DNA of 64,000 nucleotides, from positions 1 to 64,000 of the forward strand of contig NZ_FCOX02000040.1 in NCBI RefSeq assembly GCF_900044055.2, in the 5' to 3' direction. A program made the position numbers and the translations under genes. This DNA is from Caballeronia calidae (lineage in GTDB: Bacteria > Pseudomonadota > Gammaproteobacteria > Burkholderiales > Burkholderiaceae). Shown here piece after piece: positions 9,288 to 16,801 of this stretch. The notes beneath the pieces are model-generated. The model searched no databases, had not been told where the DNA came from, and saw nothing but the letters and a program-made list of their open reading frames with translations. How positions within the stretch are numbered: the first letter of the stretch is position 1; each line of letters starts with the position of its first letter.

Positions 9288-9303
9288 TGCGAGAGACATG
9301 CCC
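9288..9303 (-). promoter_or_regulatory. Predicted sigma-54 (-24/-12) promoter of the TerY-P operon
   Basis: Read on the minus strand from 9303, the sequence is GGGCATGTCTCTCGCA. Compared with TGGCACG-N4-TTGCA it keeps the invariant GG (9302-9301) and GC (9290-9289) with exact spacing, plus C4, A5, G7, T12 and A16. The predicted transcription start is around 9277, about 22 bases before the DUF4258 start codon. The gene immediately upstream encodes a sigma-54 activator, which supports the call. Confidence 0.75.
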
Positions 9304-9315
9304 GTCGCGCGACGG
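9302..9315. promoter_or_regulatory. 14-bp perfect palindrome overlapping the -24 element
   Basis: CCGTCGCGCGACGG is a perfect inverted repeat whose edge overlaps the -24 GG of the predicted sigma-54 promoter. It could be a site for a repressor or an unusually close activator site, but in GC-rich DNA a CG-rich palindrome can arise by chance. Confidence 0.35.
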
Positions 9316-9376
9316 TCGGTTTCCATCGTCAAATCAATGGCTTGGATATTTACCTCGGGTCTGGCCGCCATACCGT

Positions 9377-10972
9377 TCACAGAGAATTTTTTATTTTCGA
9401 GAGATTTTTTTGTTCCTCGTCCGCCTCCAACGCTTCGGACTCGATGCCGTGCTTGCGCAGCCAGTACGCGAACGTCTGATAGTTGGCGAATCCGAGCAGC
9501 TCCGCCGCCCGCTTCTTGCGCTGGCCGCTTGCGGCCAGCGCGCTGGCAAGATAGTGACGCGTCACCTCGTCCAGCACGCCCTGCAGATCGAAGCCGCCAC
9601 CGAGCGCGCGCCCCATCACCGGCTCGTCCCGTTTCCCGGCGATCAGCAGGGCCGCGCGCGCATCGTCGGCGGTGATGACGCGGTCCTGCGACCAGATGGC
9701 GGCGCGCACGAGCGTGTGATAAAGCTCGCGCACATTGCCTGGCCACGAATGAGTCAGAAAGACGTCGCGGGCCTGCGGCGCGATGTCCTTGTGCAGCGCC
9801 TCCGGGCTCAGGCCACCGTCCGCGTTGATCGTGCTCAGAAAGTGATCGATGAGCAGGCCCAGGTCGCCGCCCCGGTCGCGGAGTGACGGCAGTGACAGCA
9901 CGCCAACCGCGAGCCGATGAAACAGATCTTCGCGAAATCGACCGGCCGCCACGTCGGCCTGCAGATCGCGATGCGTCGCCGCGATGATGCGCACGTTCAC
10001 CTTGACCGGACGTGACTCGCCCAGTGGCGTGATTTCCTTTTCCTGGAGCGCGCGCAGCAGCCGCACCTGAGCATCCAGCGGCAGATCGCCGATTTCATCG
10101 AGAAACAGCGTGCCGCCATCTGCTTCGCGGAAGTGTCCTGGCCGATCGACCATCGCCCCGGTGAAAGCGCCCTTCCTATGGCCAAACAACTCCGAGTTGG
10201 CGAGCTCTCGCGAGATGGCGCCGCAATTCACCGCGAGAAACGGCTTTGCGGCGCGCCTGCTCGAGGCGTGAATGGCTTCGGCGAACAACTCCTTGCCGGT
10301 GCCCGTACTGCCGAGGATCAGCACTGGCACGTCGAATGCCGCGATGCGCCGCGCCCGCTCGATCTGCGTGGCGATGCCCCGATCCGCGTGGATGATCTTC
10401 TCGAAACCGGGCACGGGCACACGGGCATCGGCGAGCCGTTCGATGCGTGCGTCGCTGCGCTGAAGATATTCGGGAAGAAAGTCGCTGGCGAGATCGAATG
10501 AGAAATCGACGACTTCGAGTCCACGCTGTCTGGACGTCTGAATTAGATGAGCAGGAAAGCGCGTCTTGGCGAGCATGATCCAGATCGCCGCCATCGCAGG
10601 CGTACCCGGACTCAGATGAAAAGTTAGCTCGACACCATTGCGCGGCAAGCGCGCCTGCCTTAGCTCGAAGCTGACCTTCTCATAGATCTCTGCGTAGTTG
10701 ATCGGGCTGGCAAGTTCGACCTCGTGAAGCTGTGGTTCCACGCAACCGGTCTTGCGTTCGAGCCACTCGCAGTAGGCGCGGCTGCGATCGAACGGATAGT
10801 TCGTCAGCAGCAGAATGCGGTCGAACCGCTCGGCCGCGCCAATCGCCGACGCTACGGGTCCAAGTTCGACGCCGTCCTCTTCAGCGCATTGGTGGTCAGT
10901 CAGGCCGATCCAGGAGACGAGGCAGCATTCGGTGCTGAGGGTGTTGGGGTCGGTGTGTGTATGACGGTTCAT
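9377..10972 (-). CDS. Sigma-54-dependent activator with RtcR/CARF-like sensor domain
   Basis: A protein of 531 residues in three parts. Residues about 15-190 resemble the CARF-like ligand-binding domain of RtcR: a first strand ending RILLLTNYPFD (52-62) and a SPGTPAMAAIW segment (121-131) like the corresponding RtcR motif. The central AAA+ domain has Walker A GSTGTGKE near 219, the sigma-54-contacting GAFTGA loop near 268, and a Walker B FLDEIGD segment. The C-terminal 50 residues form a Fis-like helix-turn-helix (KKRAAELLGFANYQTFAYWL). It would open sigma-54 promoters when a ligand, perhaps an RNA end or cyclic nucleotide, binds the N-terminus. It starts 27 bp after zorD, so it is probably read with Zorya, and it precedes the sigma-54 promoter of the TerY-P operon. 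Confidence 0.88.
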   Translation of the reverse strand: MNRHTHTDPNTLSTECCLVSWIGLTDHQCAEEDGVELGPVASAIGAAERFDRILLLTNYPFDRSRAYCEWLERKTGCVEPQLHEVELASPINYAEIYEKVSFELRQARLPRNGVELTFHLSPGTPAMAAIWIMLAKTRFPAHLIQTSRQRGLEVVDFSFDLASDFLPEYLQRSDARIERLADARVPVPGFEKIIHADRGIATQIERARRIAAFDVPVLILGSTGTGKELFAEAIHASSRRAAKPFLAVNCGAISRELANSELFGHRKGAFTGAMVDRPGHFREADGGTLFLDEIGDLPLDAQVRLLRALQEKEITPLGESRPVKVNVRIIAATHRDLQADVAAGRFREDLFHRLAVGVLSLPSLRDRGGDLGLLIDHFLSTINADGGLSPEALHKDIAPQARDVFLTHSWPGNVRELYHTLVRAAIWSQDRVITADDARAALLIAGKRDEPVMGRALGGGFDLQGVLDEVTRHYLASALAASGQRKKRAAELLGFANYQTFAYWLRKHGIESEALEADEEQKNLSKIKNSL

Positions 10973-10999
10973 GTCGGCGAAGGCTCAAAGGGGTTCGCG

Positions 11000-13900
11000 T
11001 CAGCCAAAATCGGCGAAGTCGTCCGCCGTGAGATCGCCGCATCCATTCAACATATCCGCTGCCAGTGCGCGCTTGCGTTGCAGCAGCGCATCGAGGCGGA
11101 CATCGAAGCTCGGATAAGCCTCACTGACTACCCCGGGGTAGTAGAGGTTGACCGTTCGCGTCTGTCCGATGCGATACGCGCGCGCGGTCGCCTGATCTTC
11201 CTTCGCTGGGTTCCAGGTGCGCGTGAAATGAACGACATGATTCGCCGCCTGGATGTTGACGCCGAACCCCACGGCCAGCGGCGAGAGAATGATGACGTTG
11301 AATCCGGCGCTGGACTGGAATGCGTCGATGAGCTCCTGACGGTTGCCGATGGTGCGCGGGTCGGCGGACGTGTCGCCATTCACGATGCTGGGCGCGAAGC
11401 CAAACATTGCGGCAATCACGCGCTGCAAGACTAGTTGCAGTTCCCTGAACTCGCAGAATACGATGACCTTGTGCCGGCCCTGCGTGTCGGCCGCCAGCGC
11501 TTTCAGTGTCTTCACGAGCCAGCCCATCTTGGGTGACTCGTCGACGAGGCGCGTGATCGGCACATCGCGCACTTCGAGCTCCGCGAATCCGTGCGGATCA
11601 GTGCAAATCTTGCGGATGGCTAGAAGCGCCTGCAATTGCGCGGAAGGATTCGTTTCGCGTTGCGCGCGCAAGGTCGCGAGTGCGCCCTCATAATGCTGCT
11701 GCTGATACGGCGACATCGGCAGCCGCTTGCACGTCTGATCTTCGACCGGCACGGGCAAATCCTTCGCGACGTCAGTCTTTTTCCGATGCAGGATCTGCGG
11801 CTGGATGACATTGCGCAACGCCTCGACCTTGGCCTGTTGCTCCTCGGTCTTCGCCTCGATCGGCCGTCGATACGTACGGGAGAACTGGTTCAAAGCGCCC
11901 AGCATGCCTGGCTGCACGAAATCGAACAGACACCACAGATCGGCGAGGGTGTTCTCGACCGGCGTGCCTGTGCAGGCGATACGGAAACGCACTTTCTGCT
12001 TCTTCGCCGAACGCGTCACGAGCGCGGCGGGATTTTTGATCTTCTGCGCCTCGTCGCACACCATGATCGACCATGATTGGCGCGCGAGTGCAAATTCGAG
12101 GTCACGCATGGTTTCATACGTGGTGAGCACGAGCCGCGCGCCACCGATCCAGTCCCGCTTGAGCAGACGCGTCACGCCTTGTGCCGCGAGACTCTCATCG
12201 ATTTCCTGACGGCTCGCACGCAACGCCATGAGCGTTTCGCCGTAGAGCAGCAAGAGCGGCAACGTATCGGGCTCGAAGAAGCGCGCGAGTTCGTTGCGCC
12301 AGTTTTCGAGCAGCGCGACCGGCGCGACGATCAACGCCGGTTCGAGCTGTGGCTCGCGTTCAAAGCACGACGCAATGAACGTGAGCAACTGCAAGGTCTT
12401 TCCAAGGCCCATGTCGTCGGCGAGCACGGTGCCTCGGCACGCTGCGGGCGACAGCGCCCAGAGATGCTGAAGCCACGCCACCCCGACTTCCTGATGAGGC
12501 TTGAGCACAACCTCCGGCCGCAGCGTGCGCGGGATCGCGGGCGCGCAATCCGGCGGCATGTGGAGCGCGTCGGCGCGCACCTCGTTGTATTCAATATCCT
12601 CGAAATTGCGCTTGATGATCAAGCGCTTTTTCGCGGCCGGCCGCGCGCCGGCGCGCGGCGTGAACTCGCCACGCCGCACTTCGGCGGCGGCACGGGCGAG
12701 TGCATCGAGCGCGCTCTGGGCATCGGCGACCGGGATCGGCTGCACGAGGCCGGGCAGCGTCACGCGGTCCGCGCCGGCTGCGCGCGCCGCATTCACAGAT
12801 TCCTGAAGCGACGGAATCTCGCCGAACTCGAGCACCACGTAGCGCGTGCCGCCGCTCGCCGGATCGTCGACACGCAGTCCGATCGACGTGTTCTCCTCGA
12901 ACCAGCCGCCCTCCTCGCGATTCTTCGCGATGACCGGCACGGCAAACGCCTGCTCCACGCCGATCTCGCCGATCCGCGCCGAGTAGTGACGCAGATCGAG
13001 CACCTCGGACGCCGTCCACAGTGCCGGCGTCTTCCACTCGCGCAGCCAGCCGGACAATGCCTGCAGATGCTCCACCGTGTCGCCGACGATTTCGAGTTCA
13101 TCGTCGTTCCAGGTCGTGCATTGCGAACCATCGTCGAGGGCGCGCGCCAGCCTGCCGGCGAACCGCGAGAGCTCATCGGACGACGCGAACCACGTCATCG
13201 CGGCTTCCTCGTTTCCGGCTGCGATCGGTTGTACGAGCAGCCCCACGCGGACGATTTCCCCGCGCTCGCCACGCTCCACCTGCGGCACGAAAGATTTGAA
13301 GACGATGCCGGCGGTCTCGCACGCGGCCTCGAACTCGGCGGCGTCGAGCACCTTCCGGGCGCTTTCGCCAAGGGTCGCGAAAGGATTGCGCACGAACGCC
13401 TGCGCACGCATCCCCGCAACGCGCCGTCCCGGCATGCTGCGCTTGATTTCGCCGAGCACGGCCTTCACTTCGGGAGCGGGCACGACTCGTACGAGCGCCG
13501 GGCCTTCGGGAACGTTGTAGCGATCCTGCAGCGGCAGACGATCGAATTGCGCGACCCAATTGTCAGGCGCGCCTTCAAAGCCGGGTGAGACTTCGAGGAC
13601 GGCGGCCGGGCCTTCGCCGCGTCGCTCGACACCGAGACTGAGATGCTCGGGCGACAGCACGATCGTGCTCGCCACGTAGTCCGAGACCGGACAGCTGCTC
13701 TGCGCCGCGAGCGCGCGCACGCGCCCGTAGATGTGCTCCTTGAATGACAAGGTGCGTTCATCGGCGGGCGACATGTGGAAGCGGCTCAGCAGGTCCAGCA
13801 TTTCGCTGACGGACTCGGGCAGCAGTGCATCCGCTTCGCCAAACCTCAGCACTTTGCCGACAAGGCGTGGCGCGGGCCGCGCGCCGCGCCCCTGAACATC

Positions 13901-14314
13901 CACCCATTCGTCGATGCGAAGCCCGAAGCCCGCATCGCCCAGCGCTCCCGCGTTCGTCAGACGCGGACGCAAGAGCGTGTCGGGCGGGAAGCGAAGCGGT
14001 GCGCGGAAGGAACGCAGTTCGGGGCTCCGCAGAATGCCGTAGACATGTTCCCACGACAGCAGAATGGCAGAGCCGACGGCAAGTCCGAAGCCTTCCTGTA
14101 CAACCAGCGCGAGATGCGAGCCGAGTTCAGCGTAGTCGGGGTAGTCGTACGGCGCGACGAGCCACTGCTTCGCAAGCGGTGCAGGCGAGGCATAGCGGAA
14201 GCCGTCCTCGTCGATCGTCAGCGGTGAAGCGGGCGTGGCCGCGGCATAGGGGGCAAACGCTTTTCCCGCATCCGATTTACCTGTTTTTCCCCAACCAAAG
14301 ATCTTTGCGAGCAT
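11000..14314 (-). CDS. zorD: Zorya ZorD: SNF2-type helicase/effector
   Basis: A protein of 1104 residues, close to the usual length of type I ZorD. The first 600 residues are the ZorD-specific N-terminal part. The SWI2/SNF2 engine follows: ADDMGLGKT near 629-637, VCDEAQKIKNP near 752-762 (Walker B with DEAQ), and a C-terminal helicase lobe with SPLAVGFGVNIQAANHVVHF and ATARAYRIGQTRTVNLYY near 1010-1060. ZorD acts downstream of the ZorAB motor and is thought to degrade or remodel invading DNA. It is the fourth gene of the zorA-B-C-D series, starting 10 bp after zorC. The identification relies on gene order together with the helicase type. Confidence 0.88.
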   Translation of the reverse strand: MLAKIFGWGKTGKSDAGKAFAPYAAATPASPLTIDEDGFRYASPAPLAKQWLVAPYDYPDYAELGSHLALVVQEGFGLAVGSAILLSWEHVYGILRSPELRSFRAPLRFPPDTLLRPRLTNAGALGDAGFGLRIDEWVDVQGRGARPAPRLVGKVLRFGEADALLPESVSEMLDLLSRFHMSPADERTLSFKEHIYGRVRALAAQSSCPVSDYVASTIVLSPEHLSLGVERRGEGPAAVLEVSPGFEGAPDNWVAQFDRLPLQDRYNVPEGPALVRVVPAPEVKAVLGEIKRSMPGRRVAGMRAQAFVRNPFATLGESARKVLDAAEFEAACETAGIVFKSFVPQVERGERGEIVRVGLLVQPIAAGNEEAAMTWFASSDELSRFAGRLARALDDGSQCTTWNDDELEIVGDTVEHLQALSGWLREWKTPALWTASEVLDLRHYSARIGEIGVEQAFAVPVIAKNREEGGWFEENTSIGLRVDDPASGGTRYVVLEFGEIPSLQESVNAARAAGADRVTLPGLVQPIPVADAQSALDALARAAAEVRRGEFTPRAGARPAAKKRLIIKRNFEDIEYNEVRADALHMPPDCAPAIPRTLRPEVVLKPHQEVGVAWLQHLWALSPAACRGTVLADDMGLGKTLQLLTFIASCFEREPQLEPALIVAPVALLENWRNELARFFEPDTLPLLLLYGETLMALRASRQEIDESLAAQGVTRLLKRDWIGGARLVLTTYETMRDLEFALARQSWSIMVCDEAQKIKNPAALVTRSAKKQKVRFRIACTGTPVENTLADLWCLFDFVQPGMLGALNQFSRTYRRPIEAKTEEQQAKVEALRNVIQPQILHRKKTDVAKDLPVPVEDQTCKRLPMSPYQQQHYEGALATLRAQRETNPSAQLQALLAIRKICTDPHGFAELEVRDVPITRLVDESPKMGWLVKTLKALAADTQGRHKVIVFCEFRELQLVLQRVIAAMFGFAPSIVNGDTSADPRTIGNRQELIDAFQSSAGFNVIILSPLAVGFGVNIQAANHVVHFTRTWNPAKEDQATARAYRIGQTRTVNLYYPGVVSEAYPSFDVRLDALLQRKRALAADMLNGCGDLTADDFADFG

Positions 14315-14324
14315 AAACCTTCCT

Positions 14325-16046
14325 TCACTTCAACCAAAAACCGCGGCCGGCCTTGAATTGGAAGCCCAGCGCGTCGAGGCGCTCCGCGAGATACGGGCGC
14401 TGGCGCCGCTGTTCCAGCAGAACCCATAAGGCTCCGCCATTGGGCCGGTTGTCCTCCCACTCGAAGCCGCTTGCTTCGCATAACGACAGGACATCCCGCA
14501 ACTCCCGCTCGACACGATCAAGGACGACGCGGCTAGCCTCGCGCGGCATGAGGCCATCGAAAGGGCCGGCGGGGCGATGAGGCGGCCGGGTGACGGACGC
14601 CTGGCGAGACGGCGTGCCGGCAGCGCGTTTTGGCGCGGGCGCTTTGTGAAGGAGTTCGCGCAGTTTCATGTCGAAATTGCGTTCCCACGAGGAACCATTG
14701 TGGGAAAGCCAGAGCGCCGCGACCCTTCGGTTTTTCATGCCGTAGATGCTGAAGGCGGGTGCGTCGAGATCGACTGGAAAGCGCGACTCTTCGAAGGCGT
14801 AACAGGCATTGCCGGTCACGCCATATTCGATCACGAGCAGCGAGCCGATACGCATGATGAAGGCGTTGTTGTCGTCGGCGGCATCGGTCAGAATCCGGTC
14901 CTTGCCAGCCATGCGCTTGCGAACGTTGGTGAACGCTGAAGTCTTGTTTCGCTGCGCGTCCTTGCCGAGCACGAACCACATGTCGGTTATCTCGGGCTCC
15001 CACTTCAACCAGTAATTCAGCCGTCGCAGGTCCGCGGCCCCGTCCTTCGCCAGCACCTCGAAGAAGTCGCGGATCAAGCGGCGTTTCAGCCACCCTTCAA
15101 CCATCTGCCGCGCGGGCTCGTGGTTGACGTGGGCATCCCAGGCGGTGGGGTCGATCCACGGATTGCCGATCAGCGTGAGGCAGGTATCGCGCAGACGCTC
15201 ATGTTCGGGTCGGTTGCGGCATTCTGCATAACGCTTGACTGCCAACGCCGCGGCGCGCACGGCGAGCAGCTGCGGCAGTTTGATGTCCGCCCGGCCGTTG
15301 ACGTACCTGAGCACATCGCCGAGCGCGTCCTGAAACTCCGCTTCGCCACGTTCGCATACCGAGCGAACGTAGGCCATGACCACTTCCTCCCAGACCCAAG
15401 AGTTCGAATCGATGCCCAGTCCATCGAAGACTTCCGCGAGCTCGGCAGTCTCGCCCGCGGCGAAACTCGACGCGTAGCGGCTGCATGGATCATCGCTGAG
15501 CAGGTTGGCGTGCTCTCGCAGCGTATCGAGCCATTCGGGAACCATTCCGCGGCGGTTGGCGCTCTCATGCACGAACGGCAGGCGCTCGTTGAGATACCGA
15601 CGCAGCCCGATCCAGTTGACATGTGCGGCGGACGCCGGGTCGGCATCGCTGGTGAAGCCAAAGTAGCCCTGCAACAAACCCTGATAGAACTTACGGAATC
15701 GCCGTTCCTGCCGTTCGTAGTCGCTCAGAAGCGCCATGAGCGACCTGAACAGCGCTTGATCGTCGATGAGCCGCTCGCCTTCTTCATCATCCAGCGGAAC
15801 GGCTACGCCGTAGCAGACGTATCGAATCTGTGTCGGACTCAGATCCTTACGGTCAGTGAAGAATGCCCGCAACGCGATCTTCAGTTGATCGAGCGAAGGC
15901 GCGCCGCCATCGCCGCCGAACGCTCCCCTGATGTCGCTCAGTGCCATGCTCATCACGCGCGTGTCGGTCGTCAGGGAGAGGCCGTTGCGCAGCATGGCCT
16001 CGCGCAGCCGCGCTCCAGCAGGGGTCAGCGGTCGATCAGCGGGCAT
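14325..16046 (-). CDS. zorC: Zorya ZorC (EH-signature domain protein)
   Basis: A protein of 573 residues, the typical size of ZorC. It is largely helical, starting MPADRPLTPAGARLREA, and has the basic C-terminal half expected of a DNA-binding EH-signature protein: after residue 350 come RLNYWLKWEPEI, MWFVLGKDAQRNKTSAF and YGVTGNACYAFEE. Its start overlaps the zorB stop by 22 bases and its stop is 10 bp from zorD. In Zorya, ZorC is recruited with ZorD after the membrane motor senses invasion. Assignment rests on position between ZorB and the ZorD helicase and on size; I cannot point to a catalytic residue. Confidence 0.85.
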   Translation of the reverse strand: MPADRPLTPAGARLREAMLRNGLSLTTDTRVMSMALSDIRGAFGGDGGAPSLDQLKIALRAFFTDRKDLSPTQIRYVCYGVAVPLDDEEGERLIDDQALFRSLMALLSDYERQERRFRKFYQGLLQGYFGFTSDADPASAAHVNWIGLRRYLNERLPFVHESANRRGMVPEWLDTLREHANLLSDDPCSRYASSFAAGETAELAEVFDGLGIDSNSWVWEEVVMAYVRSVCERGEAEFQDALGDVLRYVNGRADIKLPQLLAVRAAALAVKRYAECRNRPEHERLRDTCLTLIGNPWIDPTAWDAHVNHEPARQMVEGWLKRRLIRDFFEVLAKDGAADLRRLNYWLKWEPEITDMWFVLGKDAQRNKTSAFTNVRKRMAGKDRILTDAADDNNAFIMRIGSLLVIEYGVTGNACYAFEESRFPVDLDAPAFSIYGMKNRRVAALWLSHNGSSWERNFDMKLRELLHKAPAPKRAAGTPSRQASVTRPPHRPAGPFDGLMPREASRVVLDRVERELRDVLSLCEASGFEWEDNRPNGGALWVLLEQRRQRPYLAERLDALGFQFKAGRGFWLK

Positions 16047-16783
16047 CGTTCTTTCGGGTCGAGAGCTTGTTCGAGCGCGCCATCTTCCGCACCGGGCGTA
16101 GTGTGCGCCGTTTCATCCTTGCGTTCCTGCCGGGACTTGAACTCCAATTTGATTTCGATGCGTCGGCTATCGTCCGCGGTCGCGCGCAACGAGTTGAACG
16201 AGGCGCCGCCGACGAAGAATCGCGTGGCGACCAGTGCGCGGTCCGCAAACGAGAGCGCCAGTTCGCCGTGTCCCGGATCACGGAGCAGTTCGCAGAGTAC
16301 GCGCTCGCTGCGCTCCAGGCTCAAGTTCAAATTGAAGAGATACTTGCCGCTGCGGCTCGCATAGCCTTCGACGGTCGCACGCTTGAACCAGTTCTTACCG
16401 GCTTCCGTCGTGCGCAACTGTTCGAGGAGGCGTGGGGTGAATTCGCGCAACAGCGCGCGCTGCGGATCGGAAAGCGTGTTTTGCCCTTCACGCTCGAAGC
16501 GGCCGCGAGGCCCGAAGTCGATCGTCGTACCGATCACTCTCACACCGTCGAACTGGTTCGCGACGCGCTGCACTTCGCGCATCAGCGTGCTGATTTGTTC
16601 AGCGCGCTGCTTCTCCTCACGCTCCGCCTCCGACACGTGCTTCGTCACCGCCAGCAGCGCGACGCTCAGCGCGACGAGGAACAACACCATCAACGCGGTC
16701 ATGAGGTCGGAAAACGAGATCCAGAATGGCTTCTCGCCCTCGTCCCGGATCCTGCGGCGCGCCGGTGTCTGAATACCCAACAT
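16025..16783 (-). CDS. zorB: Zorya ZorB: MotB/OmpA-like motor subunit
   Basis: A protein of 252 residues. A short cytoplasmic N-terminus is followed by one transmembrane helix (about 20-46) with the key acidic residue in FSDLMTALMV (D26), the position of the ion-carrying Asp in MotB-type stators. The rest is periplasmic: a segment rich in charged helix, then an OmpA-like peptidoglycan-binding fold with VEGYASRSGKYLFN and a following LSLERSERVL helix. ZorB pairs with ZorA to form a proton-driven inner-membrane motor anchored to the cell wall. It lies 18 bp after zorA and overlaps zorC. Confidence 0.92.
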   Translation of the reverse strand: MLGIQTPARRRIRDEGEKPFWISFSDLMTALMVLFLVALSVALLAVTKHVSEAEREEKQRAEQISTLMREVQRVANQFDGVRVIGTTIDFGPRGRFEREGQNTLSDPQRALLREFTPRLLEQLRTTEAGKNWFKRATVEGYASRSGKYLFNLNLSLERSERVLCELLRDPGHGELALSFADRALVATRFFVGGASFNSLRATADDSRRIEIKLEFKSRQERKDETAHTTPGAEDGALEQALDPKERCPLIDR

Positions 16784-16801
16784 GCGTCACCTCGCTGTCG
16801 A

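Noticed and set aside
12077..13588. Plus-strand reading frame of 503 residues
   Set aside because: Antisense to zorD; Arg-rich composition typical of GC-rich shadow frames.
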